A program made the position numbers and the translations under genes. Positions 51,417-60,913 of a stretch of 64,000 nucleotides of DNA are shown here, piece by piece; positions within the stretch are counted from its first letter, which is position 1, and every line of letters starts with the position of its first letter. The notes beneath the pieces were generated by a model. It was not told the DNA's origin. It ran no database searches and worked only from the letters and a program-made list of their open reading frames with translations. This stretch comes from Candidatus Krumholzibacteriota bacterium (GTDB lineage: Bacteria > Krumholzibacteriota > Krumholzibacteriia > JAJRXK01), in NCBI GenBank assembly GCA_029262065.1, contig JAJDAC010000002.1, positions 295,044-359,043 of the forward strand. Reading direction: 5' to 3'.

Positions 51417-51466
51417 GTTGGGCTCCTTTTTTTCAATCCCGGCTTCTGAGACTCATCGGCCGTGGC

Positions 51467-51580
51467 TCAGCCCTGTCGCTGAATATGCCGACGGTTTTCG
51501 CAGATCACTCGAACCGCACCACGGCGGCGGATGATCTTGCACTTGTCACAGATTTTCTTGACGGACGCGCGCACTTTCAT
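51467..51580 (-). CDS. rpmJ: 50S ribosomal protein L36
   Basis: A 37-residue gene read directly from the minus strand: [15 protein letters not shown], then [17 protein letters not shown], ending IQRQG. The zinc-binding set Cys11, Cys14, Cys27 and His32 is complete, so this is the zinc-containing form. It lies between infA and rpsM, the conserved position. The ATG at 51580 is 9 bases downstream of the infA stop. Confidence 0.95.
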   Translation of the reverse strand: MKVRASVKKICDKCKIIRRRGAVRVICENRRHIQRQG

Positions 51581-51589
51581 GGCATCCCT

Positions 51590-51808
51590 CTACTTGTAGC
51601 GGTAAGTGATTCGACCGCGGGTCAGGTCATACGGTGAAAGTTCCACCGTCACCTTGTCCCCCGGTAGAATTCGGATGAAATGCATACGCATCTTGCCCGA
51701 AACATGGGCGAGCACTATATGCTTGTTTTCTAGTTCTACCCGGAACATGGCGTTGGGCAATGCCTCCGCCACCGTTCCTTCCATCGTAATGGCTTCTTCC
51801 TTGGCCAA
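51590..51808 (-). CDS. infA: Translation initiation factor IF-1
   Basis: A 72-residue OB-fold protein, exactly the usual IF-1 length if started at TTG 51808. The start is supported by AGGAG upstream and by alignment (residue 2 onward [18 protein letters not shown]). A second TTG at 51820 would add four residues but lies inside the ribosome-binding site. [26 protein letters not shown] and LTRGRI are conserved. IF-1 binds the A site during initiation. The rare TTG start may reduce its translation. Confidence 0.95.
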   Translation of the reverse strand: MAKEEAITMEGTVAEALPNAMFRVELENKHIVLAHVSGKMRMHFIRILPGDKVTVELSPYDLTRGRITYRYK

Positions 51809-51816
51809 TTCGCTCC

Positions 51817-52584
51817 TCAACGGTCGGTAAGCACGCGGGGACCATCGTCGGTGATAGCCACGGTGTGCTCATAGTGGGCGGACACGCTTCCATCCTTCGT
51901 GACCACCGTCCACTCGTCGGCGAGGGTGCGGACCTGCTTGGTGCCCAGATTGAACATGGGCTCCAGAGCCAGGACCATTCCCACCTCCAACTTTGGATTC
52001 GGCATGGTGAAACACTCGTAGTTGGGCACCTGCGGGTCTTCGTGAAGACTCGTCCCGATGCCGTGGCCCACGAGAACCTCGACCACTCCATAATTTTTCT
52101 CGCGCGCGCGACGCTCGATAGCCTTGCCGATATCGGATACCCGATTGCCCGCCCGCGCTTGCTCGATGCCGTCACGCAACGAAGCCTCGGTGGTTTCGCA
52201 CAGCTCGCGCACCTCGGGCGAAATATCGCCTACGAAGAACGTCTCCGCGCTGTCCGCGTGCCAACCATCTTTGATGAGACCGATGTCGATCCCCACTACG
52301 TCGCCGTCCTTGAGCACCCGGTCTCCCGGGATACCGTGCACGACCTCTTCGTTCACCGAGATACAGCTCGATGCCGGGTACCCGTGGTACCCCATGAACG
52401 ACGGAATATTCCCCTGGCCCACGATTACGTCGTGGACGATGGCATCCAGCTCGCGCGTGGTTACCCCCGGCTTCACCGCACCTTTGCGTAGCTCGAGGAA
52501 GACCTTCACCAGGTCGGCGCAGCTTTCAGCCATGAGCTCGACCTCGGCCTTGCTCTTAATATTGATGTTCTGCGTCCAAGCCAC
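51817..52584 (-). CDS. map: Methionine aminopeptidase, type I
   Basis: About 255 residues from GTG 52584; a TTG at 52590 is an alternative start. It removes the N-terminal methionine from nascent proteins. The pita-bread metal ligands are visible in [30 protein letters not shown] and the final Glu near [27 protein letters not shown] is the substrate-site segment. Whichever start is used, the gene begins inside the end of adk (29-35 bp overlap), so translation is coupled. It is followed by infA after 8 bases. Confidence 0.94.
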   Translation of the reverse strand: MAWTQNINIKSKAEVELMAESCADLVKVFLELRKGAVKPGVTTRELDAIVHDVIVGQGNIPSFMGYHGYPASSCISVNEEVVHGIPGDRVLKDGDVVGIDIGLIKDGWHADSAETFFVGDISPEVRELCETTEASLRDGIEQARAGNRVSDIGKAIERRAREKNYGVVEVLVGHGIGTSLHEDPQVPNYECFTMPNPKLEVGMVLALEPMFNLGTKQVRTLADEWTVVTKDGSVSAHYEHTVAITDDGPRVLTDR

Positions 52585-53125
52585 GCTCAATGCGCTCCGT
52601 AATCTCTTCGATATTTCCCACGCCATCGACCCTACAGAACCGAACCTTGCCCTCGAAAAATCCGAGGACGGGCTCTGTCTGGCCCCGATAGACATCCAGC
52701 CGATGCTGGACCGTCTTCTCTGAATCGTCCGCCCGGCCCCGGGCCATTGCCCTCTTGACCAGCTCGTCGTCATCCACGTCCAGGATGATCACCGCGTCCA
52801 GGTGGGTACCTGCCTTGGTGAGCACCCGGGCCAATCCCTCGGCCTGAGCCAAAGTGCGGGGGAAGCCATCGAGCAGGAAGCCACCTTTGGCGTCGGCCTG
52901 CTCCAGCCTGTCTTCCACCAGTGCGAGCATGAGGTCGTCGGTTACCAGGTCTCCCCGATCGACGACATCCTTGACCCGCTTTCCCAACTCCGTTCCGGCG
53001 GCCATTGCCGCCCGAAGCATGTCCCCTGTCGAAACGTGGGCCAACTGGCGGCTTTGGCCGATAATCGCCGCCTGGGTGCCCTTGCCCGATCCGGGGGGAC
53101 CGAATATAAGAAGCTTCTCCGCCAT
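52556..53125 (-). CDS. adk: Adenylate kinase
   Basis: A 189-residue enzyme that interconverts ATP, ADP and AMP. The P-loop is GPPGSGKGT (9-17). VSTGDMLR is the AMP-binding motif and LLDGFPRT follows. The short form lacks the zinc-binding LID insertion; after GRADDSEKTVQHRL the chain goes straight to VYRGQTEPVL. Its position between secY and map is conserved in many bacteria. Its end overlaps the map start. Confidence 0.96.
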   Translation of the reverse strand: MAEKLLIFGPPGSGKGTQAAIIGQSRQLAHVSTGDMLRAAMAAGTELGKRVKDVVDRGDLVTDDLMLALVEDRLEQADAKGGFLLDGFPRTLAQAEGLARVLTKAGTHLDAVIILDVDDDELVKRAMARGRADDSEKTVQHRLDVYRGQTEPVLGFFEGKVRFCRVDGVGNIEEITERIERGLDAEHQY

Positions 53126-53135
53126 GGCCAGCTCC

Positions 53136-54452
53136 CTACCGCCGCCCTCTCAGCTTGCCCCGCTTCATGAAGCCATCGTAATTGCGCATCAGCAGATGGC
53201 TCTCGATCTGTTGCAACGTGTCCAGCGCGACGCCCACCACGATCAATAGCCCGGTGCCGCCAAAGTAGAACGGCACGTTTGCATAGCGGATGAGGATGTC
53301 GGGCAGTACCGCAATGGCCGCCAGAAAGATCGCACCCGGCAAAGTAACCCGCGTGAGCACCTTGTCGATGAACTCCGCGGTGCGCTTACCTGGTCGGATA
53401 CCCGGAATAAACCCGCCGTACTTCTTCATATTGTCGGCCAGGTCCACCGGGTTCAGGACCACGGCCGTGTAGAAGTAGGCGAAAAAGACAATGATCAACG
53501 TATAGACGATGATGTAGACCGGCTCACCCGGCGCAAACAGTGACGCCAGCGAGTTCATGAAACTGTTCTCGGAGAAGTACGCGTTCAGCGTGGCCGGGAA
53601 CATGATGATCGACTGCGCGAAGATGATGGGAATCACGCCGGCGGTGTTCACCTTCAGCGGGATGTGGGTATTGGCGCCACCGTACATGCGGCGTCCAACC
53701 ATCTTCTTCGCGTATTGAACCGGTATTCGTCGCTGCCCCTGGGTAATCAGCACAATGGCCGCGACCACGAACACCATGAAGACCATGAGCAGAGCCAGCA
53801 CGGGCCAGGTCATTTCGCCGATCTTCAGCTGCTGGATCACCAGCAGAACGTCCTGCGGGTATCGCGCGATCACACCCACTGTGATGATGAGGCTGATGCC
53901 GTTGCCAATGCCGCGCTCGGTGATCTGCTCACCAAGCCACATGACAAAGATGGTTCCTGTCACCAGCGTTACCACGGTAACGAGTTTGAACAGGAAGCCC
54001 GGATTGGGAACGATGGCCCCACCGTCGGGGCTGGTCAGACTCTCGAGACCAATCGAGATACCGGCCGCCTGCACGAACGCCAGTGCCACGGTACCGTACC
54101 GTGTGTACTGGGTGATCTTGCGCCGACCCTCTTCGCCTTCCTTGGCCAACTTCTCCAGGGACGGAACGACCGCCTGCAGAAGCTGGAGAATAATGGAGGC
54201 GCTGATGTAGGGCATGATTCCCAGGGCAAAGATGGTCGCCCGCGAGAAGTTACCCCCGGCAAACAGATCGTAGAGCCCAAGTAGGCCACCGGCCTGGGCA
54301 TCGAAGAACGACTTGAGGGCCGACGTGTCGATCCCGGGCGTAGGAATATGCCCACCCAATCGATAGATGATCAGGATGAACGCAGTGAACAGGATCCGGC
54401 GCTTGAGCTCCGGAATCCTGAACATGTTCGCATAGCCTTGCGTCAGCTTCAC
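53136..54452 (-). CDS. secY: Protein translocase subunit SecY
   Basis: A 438-residue inner-membrane channel protein with ten predicted helices. It has FILIIYRLGGHIPTPGID in TM1, a plug-region LYDLFAGGNFSRATIFALGIMPYISASI stretch, GNGISLIITVGVIA and the C-terminal MRNYDGFMKRGKLRG. It forms the Sec channel with SecE and SecG, which are encoded elsewhere, and exports the signal-peptide proteins found in this window. Placement after rplO and before adk is standard. Confidence 0.97.
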   Translation of the reverse strand: MKLTQGYANMFRIPELKRRILFTAFILIIYRLGGHIPTPGIDTSALKSFFDAQAGGLLGLYDLFAGGNFSRATIFALGIMPYISASIILQLLQAVVPSLEKLAKEGEEGRRKITQYTRYGTVALAFVQAAGISIGLESLTSPDGGAIVPNPGFLFKLVTVVTLVTGTIFVMWLGEQITERGIGNGISLIITVGVIARYPQDVLLVIQQLKIGEMTWPVLALLMVFMVFVVAAIVLITQGQRRIPVQYAKKMVGRRMYGGANTHIPLKVNTAGVIPIIFAQSIIMFPATLNAYFSENSFMNSLASLFAPGEPVYIIVYTLIIVFFAYFYTAVVLNPVDLADNMKKYGGFIPGIRPGKRTAEFIDKVLTRVTLPGAIFLAAIAVLPDILIRYANVPFYFGGTGLLIVVGVALDTLQQIESHLLMRNYDGFMKRGKLRGRR

Positions 54453-54483
54453 AGTGTGTCCTCCGTCGGGGCTCTAGATAAGG

Positions 54484-54951
54484 CTAGGCCTTAGTGGCCC
54501 GTACGGGCTTGGGCTTCAGGGTGATCTGACCGCCGGCGGCTTGGATTGCCTGCTCGGCCGACTTGCTTGCCTTGTCCACCTCGACCTGGAACGCCTGGGT
54601 GATCTGACCGTCGCCCAGCAGCTTCACCAGATCGGTGGGGTCCTTGATGAGGCCCTTCTCCCACAACGTGGTGGCGTTGACCTGCGACTCTTCGCCGAAG
54701 CGATCGAGATCGCGCAGGTTCACGATCTGGTAGTTCACCGCGAACCGGTTCTTGAATCCTCGCTTGGGCACGCGCCGGTTGATGGGCATCTGCCCACCTT
54801 CGAACCACGCGCGTTGCTTGCTACCGCTACGAGCGCGCTGGCCTTTGTGGCCACGACCGGAGGTCTTGCCGTTGCCCGTACCGGGTCCACGACCCTTGGG
54901 CGGCTTGGACTTCTTCAGCCCTTCGGGGCGCTTGATTTCGTTGAGCTTCAT
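54484..54951 (-). CDS. rplO: 50S ribosomal protein L15
   Basis: A 155-residue L15 protein of the large subunit. The N-terminal Gly/Lys/Arg-rich extension (GRGPGTGNGKTSGRGHKGQRAR) binds rRNA. FEGGQMPINRRVPKRGF is the signature region and the globular C-terminal half follows. It is flanked by rpmD and secY. Confidence 0.96.
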   Translation of the reverse strand: MKLNEIKRPEGLKKSKPPKGRGPGTGNGKTSGRGHKGQRARSGSKQRAWFEGGQMPINRRVPKRGFKNRFAVNYQIVNLRDLDRFGEESQVNATTLWEKGLIKDPTDLVKLLGDGQITQAFQVEVDKASKSAEQAIQAAGGQITLKPKPVRATKA

Positions 54952-54953
54952 GG

Positions 54954-55139
54954 CTACTCCTGAACCTCTTCTACCTTCACCAGGTGGGGGATCTTCTTGA
55001 CCATTCCCATGACCTGAGGGGAATCCTCGTGGATGCGGCTGGTCTGATGACGACGCAGCCCCAGAGCCTTGAGGATCCGCTTGTGCTTGGCGGGTCGATC
55101 GATCCCGCTACGAATCTGGGTGACCTTGATCTTAGTCAT
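54954..55139 (-). CDS. rpmD: 50S ribosomal protein L30
   Basis: A 61-residue L30 protein. The sequence [34 protein letters not shown] and the C-terminal [14 protein letters not shown] are typical. It overlaps the end of rpsE by 8 bases and is 2 bases from rplO. Confidence 0.95.
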   Translation of the reverse strand: MTKIKVTQIRSGIDRPAKHKRILKALGLRRHQTSRIHEDSPQVMGMVKKIPHLVKVEEVQE

Positions 55140-55788
55140 TGGCCGGAGCCTCCGTGGATTCGGCCGGGGTTTCGGCCGGAGCCGCCTCAGCCTTCTTGCC
55201 CTTGCCGCCCTTCAGACCGTACACCTGCGACACCGACAGACCGCGACGCTTCGCCACCTGCTCAACCGTACGCAGCGACTTGATGCCCACCATGGTGGCC
55301 TTCACCACGTTATGCGGGTTGTTCGAGCCCAGCTGCTTGGTGAGGATATCCTGCACGCCAGCTACAGTAAGGATGGCGCGTACGCCACCGGCCGCGATGA
55401 CACCGGTTCCCGGCGCCGCGGGCTTGAGCAACACACGCCCCGCCCCGAAACGTCCGATGACCTGATGCGGAATGGTCTGGCCCACCAACGGCACCGTCAC
55501 CATCGAGCGCTTGGCCGTTTCACTGGCCTTGCGAATGGCATCGGCGATTTCGTTGGCCTTGCCCAGTCCAACTCCCGCGCGACCCTTGCCGTCACCGACG
55601 GCGACGATCGCGTTGAAGCTGAACCGTCGACCACCTTTGACCACCTTGGCCACGCGATTGATATGGACCACCTGCTCCAGGAGGTCGGACTTGTCTTGCT
55701 CGCGATCGCGTCTTGGACCGCGTCCGCGTCCACGTCCATCACGGCCTCCGCCGCGACCTCCGCGTGCTGGTCCTCTTTCTTCAGCCAC
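55132..55788 (-). CDS. rpsE: 30S ribosomal protein S5
   Basis: A 218-residue S5 protein, longer than the usual 165 residues. An N-terminal Arg/Gly-rich extension ([20 protein letters not shown]) precedes the core, which has [28 protein letters not shown] and [20 protein letters not shown] segments. A C-terminal Lys/Ala/Glu tail follows. S5 contributes to mRNA unwinding and decoding accuracy. The extra termini are low complexity and probably contact rRNA. Confidence 0.96.
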   Translation of the reverse strand: MAEERGPARGGRGGGRDGRGRGRGPRRDREQDKSDLLEQVVHINRVAKVVKGGRRFSFNAIVAVGDGKGRAGVGLGKANEIADAIRKASETAKRSMVTVPLVGQTIPHQVIGRFGAGRVLLKPAAPGTGVIAAGGVRAILTVAGVQDILTKQLGSNNPHNVVKATMVGIKSLRTVEQVAKRRGLSVSQVYGLKGGKGKKAEAAPAETPAESTEAPAND

Positions 55789-55798
55789 CTGCGTCCTC

Positions 55799-56176
55799 CT
55801 AGAACTTCAGCCCGCCGCTACGCGCGCCCTCGGCGAGGGCGGCCACACGGCCATGGAACTTGTAGCCAGACCGGTCGAACACGACCTTGTTGATACCTTT
55901 TTCCGATGCCAGGCGGGCGACTTCCGAGCCAACCGCTTTAGCGGCGGCGATCTTGGCCGTCGCACCTTCCTCGGCCGTGGCGCCATTGAGCTTGAGGCTC
56001 GTGGCGGCGGCCAGGGTGACACCAGCATCGTCATCGATGATCTGGGCGAAAATATGCCTATTGCTGCGGAAGACGCTCAAGCGTGGGCAGACCTGCGTTC
56101 CGCGGATCTGACGTCGCACGCGCTTGGCCCGCCGGACCCGGGCATCCCGCTTTGCCTTTGTGCTTTCCTTCTTCAT
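55799..56176 (-). CDS. rplR: 50S ribosomal protein L18
   Basis: A 125-residue 5S rRNA-binding protein. [16 protein letters not shown] basic N-terminal region, [32 protein letters not shown] and [26 protein letters not shown] end are present, although the first part reads [14 protein letters not shown] here. Lies between rplF and rpsE as expected. Confidence 0.96.
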   Translation of the reverse strand: MKKESTKAKRDARVRRAKRVRRQIRGTQVCPRLSVFRSNRHIFAQIIDDDAGVTLAAATSLKLNGATAEEGATAKIAAAKAVGSEVARLASEKGINKVVFDRSGYKFHGRVAALAEGARSGGLKF

Positions 56177-56202
56177 CGTACTCGCGACCTCTCTCTCGCC
56201 GA

Positions 56203-56745
56203 CTAGGCCTTGGTAGCCGATTTACCGGCCTTCTTGCGCACCACTTCGTCCTCGTACCGAACGCCCTTGCCCTTGTACGGCTCGGGGGGACGATAGCCAC
56301 GGATTTCGGCGGCGGTCTGACCTACCCGCTGCTTGTCGATGCCCGACACCACGATCTTCGTGGGTTCGGGAGTCTTGATTTCGATACCGTCGGGGAAGGG
56401 ATGCTCGACCGGGTGCGAAAAACCCAGGTTGAGAATCAGCTTCTTGCCCTTCGCCTCGGCTTTGTATCCAACTCCGATGATGCTGAGCTTGCGCTCGAAT
56501 CCCTCGGTGACACCCGTTACCTGGTTGGCAACCAACATGCGCACCAGTCCATGATTGGAACGCGACGCCGGTTTGTCGTCCGTCCGCGTGCAACGTACTT
56601 CGCCATCCACCACGGCTATGTCGATACCCAGGGGGATATGCTGCCGAATCTCGCCCTTGGGTCCTTTGACGTACGATTCGTTTCCATCGACCTTGACTTC
56701 AACGCCGGTGGGAATCGGAATGGGTTTGAGTCCAACGCGCGACAT
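56203..56745 (-). CDS. rplF: 50S ribosomal protein L6
   Basis: A 180-residue L6 protein near the GTPase-associated centre. It starts [17 protein letters not shown], has [12 protein letters not shown] and the C-terminal repeat with [24 protein letters not shown], which is the family signature. Two homologous domains of about 80 residues each are visible. Between rpsH and rplR. Confidence 0.97.
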   Translation of the reverse strand: MSRVGLKPIPIPTGVEVKVDGNESYVKGPKGEIRQHIPLGIDIAVVDGEVRCTRTDDKPASRSNHGLVRMLVANQVTGVTEGFERKLSIIGVGYKAEAKGKKLILNLGFSHPVEHPFPDGIEIKTPEPTKIVVSGIDKQRVGQTAAEIRGYRPPEPYKGKGVRYEDEVVRKKAGKSATKA

Positions 56746-56754
56746 TGCTTCCTC

Positions 56755-57153
56755 CTACCAGATCCGGCAGATCACTTCGCCGCCCACCCGCGCCTGACGC
56801 GCTTGGTGACCGGTGAGAATGCCCTGGGAAGTCGAGAGAACCGACGTGCCGTAGCCGCCGAGAATCTTGGGAACGTTGTCCTTGCCCGCGTAAACGCGAA
56901 GACCTGGACGGCTGACCCGCTCGATACCTTCAATGACCGAGCTTTGGTCTTCGGTGTACTTCAGGAAGATGCGGATGTTGTTCTGGGGACCCTCGGTCTC
57001 CATTTCCGCGAACCCCTTGATGTAGCCCTCCCGCTCGAATACCTCGGCGAGGGTCACCTTCATTTTCGAAATCGGCACGTCTACGCGCCGTTTGCGCGTG
57101 CGAGTGGCGTTGCGAATTCGCGTGAGCATGTCCGCGATAGGATCGGTCATCAT
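56755..57153 (-). CDS. rpsH: 30S ribosomal protein S8
   Basis: A 132-residue S8 protein, a primary 16S rRNA binder and, in many bacteria, the translational repressor of the spc operon. [15 protein letters not shown] opens it, and [19 protein letters not shown] and GGEVICRIW close it. Two adjacent ATG codons (57153 and 57150) are possible starts. AAGGAG lies 13 bases before the first. Confidence 0.97.
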   Translation of the reverse strand: MMTDPIADMLTRIRNATRTRKRRVDVPISKMKVTLAEVFEREGYIKGFAEMETEGPQNNIRIFLKYTEDQSSVIEGIERVSRPGLRVYAGKDNVPKILGGYGTSVLSTSQGILTGHQARQARVGGEVICRIW

Positions 57154-57205
57154 CTCAGATCAAACTCCTTACAAGGACCTTCAAAAAACGTCTCGGTTGC
57201 ACGAG

Positions 57206-57391
57206 CTACCAGCTCGATTTGACCACACCGGGAATGTCGCCACGAAGCGCCAACTCCCGGAAACAAATACGGCACAGGCCGAACTTCCGGATGTACGCCC
57301 GAGGGCGACCACAGCGGCGGCAACGACTGTAGTTGCGCACCTGGAACTTCGCCGGGCGTTGGGATTTGGCAATCAGACACTTCTTAGCCAC
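57206..57391 (-). CDS. rpsN: 30S ribosomal protein S14, zinc-binding type Z
   Basis: A 61-residue short S14 with two CxxC pairs (CRRC and CRIC) separated by [12 protein letters not shown], the zinc-ribbon form. It starts [13 protein letters not shown], ends in [10 protein letters not shown], and lies between rplE and rpsH. The longer zinc-free paralogue was not seen in this window. Confidence 0.97.
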   Translation of the reverse strand: MAKKCLIAKSQRPAKFQVRNYSRCRRCGRPRAYIRKFGLCRICFRELALRGDIPGVVKSSW

Positions 57392-57415
57392 GCTTCTGTC
57401 CTCGCTATCTCGAGA

Positions 57416-57952
57416 CTAATTGCGAAACGGCATGCCGAAGAGTCGGAGCAGTTCGCGCCCCTCTTCGTCGGTCTTCGCCGATGTAACCAATGTGATGTTC
57501 ATGCCCCGGCTCGCGTCGATCTTATCGAACTCGATTTCCGGAAAAATGAACTGCTCTTTCAAACCAAGATTGTAGTCACCGCGACCACTCATGCGGCTGG
57601 ATACGCCACGAAAGTCACGGATACGCGGCAAGGCCGAGTTCACCAGTCGATCCAGGAACTCGTACATTCGCTCGCGTCGCAGGGTCACCCGGCAGCCGAT
57701 GGGCATGCCTTCGCGCAGCTTGAAGTTACTGATGGACTTGCGCGCCCGGGTAACTTGCGGCTGCTGTCCGGTGATGGCCGTCATGTCCTTCACCGCTGAG
57801 TCGAGCTGGGCCGAACTTTCGATGGCCTTGCCCACACCCATGTTGACCACGATCTTCTCGATACGCGGAATCTCCATGGGATTCCCGTATTCGAACTTCT
57901 CGCGCATGGCCGGTGCGACGGTGTCGCTATAGAACTCTTTGAGTCGCGCCAT
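57416..57952 (-). CDS. rplE: 50S ribosomal protein L5
   Basis: A 178-residue 5S rRNA-binding protein. It has [49 protein letters not shown] and [20 protein letters not shown], all standard. It follows rplX by 3 bases. Confidence 0.97.
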   Translation of the reverse strand: MARLKEFYSDTVAPAMREKFEYGNPMEIPRIEKIVVNMGVGKAIESSAQLDSAVKDMTAITGQQPQVTRARKSISNFKLREGMPIGCRVTLRRERMYEFLDRLVNSALPRIRDFRGVSSRMSGRGDYNLGLKEQFIFPEIEFDKIDASRGMNITLVTSAKTDEEGRELLRLFGMPFRN

Positions 57953-57955
57953 GAC

Positions 57956-58198
57956 CTACTCCTTGCTGCCGCGGCCGGTGGCCTTGGTGATGAGCTTCAC
58001 GTTGCTCATGTGAATGGGCGCCTCGGCTTCGATGATGCCACCCTGCTGGCCCTGCACCTGCTTCTTGTGGCGCTTGACCAAACGAACCTTCTCGACCACG
58101 ACGCGGTTGTCGTCAAGGAGCACGCGCAATACGCGACCCTGCTTGCCCTTGTCGGCACCGGCGATCACTTCGACCAAGTCGTTACGTGCGATCTTCAT
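57956..58198 (-). CDS. rplX: 50S ribosomal protein L24
   Basis: An 80-residue L24 protein with the KOW motif near the N-terminus ([17 protein letters not shown]) and the typical [15 protein letters not shown]. It is shorter than the E. coli form (about 104) because the C-terminal extension is missing, as in several other phyla. It initiates large subunit assembly. Confidence 0.95.
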   Translation of the reverse strand: MKIARNDLVEVIAGADKGKQGRVLRVLLDDNRVVVEKVRLVKRHKKQVQGQQGGIIEAEAPIHMSNVKLITKATGRGSKE

Positions 58199-58206
58199 TG
58201 CTTCTC

Positions 58207-58575
58207 CTACACAACTTCGGGCGCGAGCGAGACGATCTTCATGAACTTGCGCTCGCGCAGTTCGCGGGCCACAGGCCCGAAGATACGGGTTCCCACCGGC
58301 TCGCCCTCGGGGCTAACCACGACCGCCGCGTTCTCACCGAAGCGAATGTAGCTTCCGTCGCGTCGACCATGCTCTTTTCGCGTGCGTACGATGACGCCAC
58401 GCACTACCTGCCCCTTCTTGACGGTGCCGCCGGGTATGGCGGTCTTCACCGCCATGATGATCACATCGCCCACCCGTGCGTAACGCCGGCGCGTGCCGCC
58501 CAGTACACGAATGCACTTGGCGGTCTTGGCGCCGGAGTTGTCGGCGATGGTCAGTAGGGTTTCTTCCTGAATCAT
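58207..58575 (-). CDS. rplN: 50S ribosomal protein L14
   Basis: A 122-residue L14 protein. [60 protein letters not shown] and [14 protein letters not shown] cover the family signature. It sits at the 30S-50S interface. Eight bases separate it from rplX. Confidence 0.98.
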   Translation of the reverse strand: MIQEETLLTIADNSGAKTAKCIRVLGGTRRRYARVGDVIIMAVKTAIPGGTVKKGQVVRGVIVRTRKEHGRRDGSYIRFGENAAVVVSPEGEPVGTRIFGPVARELRERKFMKIVSLAPEVV

Positions 58576-58623
58576 GTCTGTTCCTCGAGGTTCCCGTTCA
58601 AAGGGTTGTCTTCGAAATCCTGA

Positions 58624-58926
58624 CTACTTGGCGCGCTCGATGACTTCGAGCAGGCGCCATCGCTTCTGCTTGCTCAAGGGCCGCGTCGAGATCACGCGTA
58701 CGGTGTCTCCCACGTTGGCCGTGTTCTCTTCGTCATGCGCGTGCAACTTCGACGACTTCTTCACGAAGCGCGAGTACACCGGATGGGGCACCGTTCTCGT
58801 GACCTTGAGCACGATGGTCTTGTCCATCCCGCTACTGGTCACTTCGCCCACGCGGACCGCTCGGGCCCCACGCTCTTTCGGAGCGGCGGGCGTCGGCGAT
58901 TTCTTTTCTTTGGTCTCGTCTGCCAT
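58624..58926 (-). CDS. rpsQ: 30S ribosomal protein S17
   Basis: A 100-residue S17 protein. The conserved OB-fold core starts near residue 25 (VGEVTSSGMDKTIVLKV), with HPVYSRFVKKSSKLHAHDE and GDTVRVISTRPLSKQKRWRL. The N-terminal 22 residues (ADETKEKKSPTPAAPKERG) are an acidic/basic low-complexity extension absent from E. coli S17. It binds 16S rRNA early in assembly. Confidence 0.96.
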   Translation of the reverse strand: MADETKEKKSPTPAAPKERGARAVRVGEVTSSGMDKTIVLKVTRTVPHPVYSRFVKKSSKLHAHDEENTANVGDTVRVISTRPLSKQKRWRLLEVIERAK

Positions 58927-58949
58927 TTGTTTCTCCTCGACTCGCCGGC

Positions 58950-59150
58950 CTAGGCCTGCGCGGCGCGTCGCTTTTCATTGAGCACGGTCATCAAGCGAGC
59001 CACTTCGCGTCGGGCCTCGCGGTAGTTCAATGGATTGTCGAGCGTCCGGGCCTTGAGCTTGATGCGCAGGTTCATGAGGTTTTCCGACTCCTCAATGAGC
59101 ATGGCCTCGAGTTCATCCAGCGAACGATCTCGGTATTCGAAGGCTTTCAC
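58950..59150 (-). CDS. rpmC: 50S ribosomal protein L29
   Basis: A 66-residue two-helix protein at the exit tunnel. It has the typical ELEAMLIEESENLMNLRIKLK and DNPLNYREARREVARLMTVLNE. It is positioned between rplP and rpsQ with short gaps. Confidence 0.95.
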   Translation of the reverse strand: MKAFEYRDRSLDELEAMLIEESENLMNLRIKLKARTLDNPLNYREARREVARLMTVLNEKRRAAQA

Positions 59151-59153
59151 GGC

Positions 59154-59567
59154 CTAATCCTCCTCGCGAGCAATGAAGCGCGTCTTGAGCGGAAGCTTGT
59201 GCATGCCACGTCGCATGGCTTCACGCGCCAGCTCCTCTTCGACGCCACCCAGCTCGAACAGGATGCGTCCCGGTTTGACCACGGCCACCCAGTATTCGGG
59301 TGAACCCTTACCTTTACCCATGCGCGTCTCGGCCGGCTTCTGTGTAACCGGCTTGTCGGGGAAAACGCGAATCCAGAGTTTTCCCGTACGCTTCACATGA
59401 CGAGTAATGGCAATACGCGCAGCCTCGATCTGGCGCGACTTCAGTCGCCCACACTCGACGGCCTGCAGCCCAAAGCGCCCAAAGGAAATGGTGGAACCAC
59501 GCTGGGCCATACCCCGCATGCGTCCCTTCATCACCTTCCGGTGCTTGACTCGCTTTGGCATCAACAT
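59154..59567 (-). CDS. rplP: 50S ribosomal protein L16
   Basis: A 137-residue L16 protein that helps to place A-site tRNA. It has [55 protein letters not shown] and [19 protein letters not shown]. The start at 59567 (MLMPKR) is favoured by AGGAGG ten bases upstream; the ATG at 59561 is six bases further on. The start lies within a few bases of the rpsC stop. Confidence 0.97.
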   Translation of the reverse strand: MLMPKRVKHRKVMKGRMRGMAQRGSTISFGRFGLQAVECGRLKSRQIEAARIAITRHVKRTGKLWIRVFPDKPVTQKPAETRMGKGKGSPEYWVAVVKPGRILFELGGVEEELAREAMRRGMHKLPLKTRFIAREED

Positions 59568-59569
59568 GA

Positions 59570-60241
59570 CTAGATGGCCTCCTGTACCTGGTTGGCCAGT
59601 TCCTTCTTGAAGTCGGCGGGGTGAATCTCGCCCTTGCAGATCCAGACCTTCACGCCGATGGCGCCGTACGTGGTGCGCGCAGTCGCGGTGCCGTAATCAA
59701 CGTCGGCACGCAGCGTGTGCAGCGGCACGCTACCCTCGTGGTAGCTTTCCACGCGTCCCATTTCGGCGCCGCCCAAGCGACCGCCGCAACGAATCTTGAT
59801 GCCCTTCGCACCCATGCGCATGGCCGTGGCAATGGCCTTCTTCATGGCTCGACGAAAGCTGACGCGCTGGGTGAGCTGGTGAGCAATGTGCTCGGCTACC
59901 AGTACCGACGTAAGCTCGGGCTTCTTTACTTCCTTCACATCGAGCGTGACCGCTTTGCCCGTGAGCTTCTGCAACTCACCGCGCAACTTGTCCACTGACT
60001 GACCCTTGCGACCGATGACCACACCGGGGCGCGAGGTGCGCAGCACCACCACGACCTTGTGCGGCTCGCGCTTGATCAAGATGTCGGCGATGCCCGCGTT
60101 GCCAACCTGCTTCGTGACGAGGCGGCGGATTTTGATGTCTTCCTCCACCCAGTCGGCGTACGTCTTGGTGGCGAACCATTTGGAGTTCCAGTCCTTGATG
60201 ATGCCAAGGCGGAACCCTATGGGATGCGTTTTCTGACCCAT
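59570..60241 (-). CDS. rpsC: 30S ribosomal protein S3
   Basis: A 223-residue S3 protein of the mRNA entry channel. It begins [20 protein letters not shown] at 60241. The KH domain includes [17 protein letters not shown], and [19 protein letters not shown] closes the C-terminal domain. An in-frame extension upstream is not protein-like. Confidence 0.97.
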   Translation of the reverse strand: MGQKTHPIGFRLGIIKDWNSKWFATKTYADWVEEDIKIRRLVTKQVGNAGIADILIKREPHKVVVVLRTSRPGVVIGRKGQSVDKLRGELQKLTGKAVTLDVKEVKKPELTSVLVAEHIAHQLTQRVSFRRAMKKAIATAMRMGAKGIKIRCGGRLGGAEMGRVESYHEGSVPLHTLRADVDYGTATARTTYGAIGVKVWICKGEIHPADFKKELANQVQEAI

Positions 60242-60263
60242 GTCAGTGGCTTCCTCTCTCGTA

Positions 60264-60611
60264 TCAGTCCGCGGACGCGCGAACGGTGACTTTGATATGA
60301 CTGGTGCGCTTGCGAACGCGAAAAGCCCGGCCCTGCGCCCGGGGACGAATCCGTTTGTACGTAGGTCCTTCGTCGATCTGAATCTCGGACACCACGAAAT
60401 CGTCTTCAGACACTCCAACCGCCTCGTCCAGCTGGCGCGCATTGGCGACCGCCGACAAAATGGTCTTCTGAATCATCGGAGCGGCCTTCTTGGGCGTAAG
60501 CGACAGCGTATGCACTGCTCGCTCGACCGGGAGGCCGCGCACGAGGTCGGCTACTATCCGTACCTTGCGCGCCGAGATCATGTTGAACTTCGAGACCGCT
60601 TTGGCCTCCAT
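60264..60611 (-). CDS. rplV: 50S ribosomal protein L22
   Basis: A 115-residue L22 protein that lines the exit tunnel. It has [20 protein letters not shown], the extended beta-hairpin with [18 protein letters not shown], and VTVRASAD at the end. GGAGG lies eight bases before the ATG. Between rpsS and rpsC. Confidence 0.97.
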   Translation of the reverse strand: MEAKAVSKFNMISARKVRIVADLVRGLPVERAVHTLSLTPKKAAPMIQKTILSAVANARQLDEAVGVSEDDFVVSEIQIDEGPTYKRIRPRAQGRAFRVRKRTSHIKVTVRASAD

Positions 60612-60626
60612 AACATCGCCTCCTGC

Positions 60627-60899
60627 TTACTTCTTCTTGCCTCGACTGGTGTGCCCACGGTAGGTACGCGTAGGTGCGAACTCGCCGAGCTTGTGGCCCA
60701 CCATGTTCTCCTGCACGTACACCGGCACGAATTGTTTGCCGTTGTGCACGGCGATCGTGTGGCCCAGGAACTCGGGCACAATGGTGCACCGACGCGCCCA
60801 GGTCTTGACGACCTTCTTCTCGTTCCGTTCGTTCATCGACCCGACCTTCAGCAGGAGCGAGTCGTCGACGTAGGGACCCTTCTTGATCGATCTGGTCAT
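60627..60899 (-). CDS. rpsS: 30S ribosomal protein S19
   Basis: A 90-residue S19 protein of the small-subunit head. [16 protein letters not shown] starts it; [42 protein letters not shown] and GHTSRGKKK follow the family exactly. It forms a complex with S13. Confidence 0.98.
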   Translation of the reverse strand: MTRSIKKGPYVDDSLLLKVGSMNERNEKKVVKTWARRCTIVPEFLGHTIAVHNGKQFVPVYVQENMVGHKLGEFAPTRTYRGHTSRGKKK

Positions 60900-60913
60900 T
60901 CGCGTTCTCCTGC

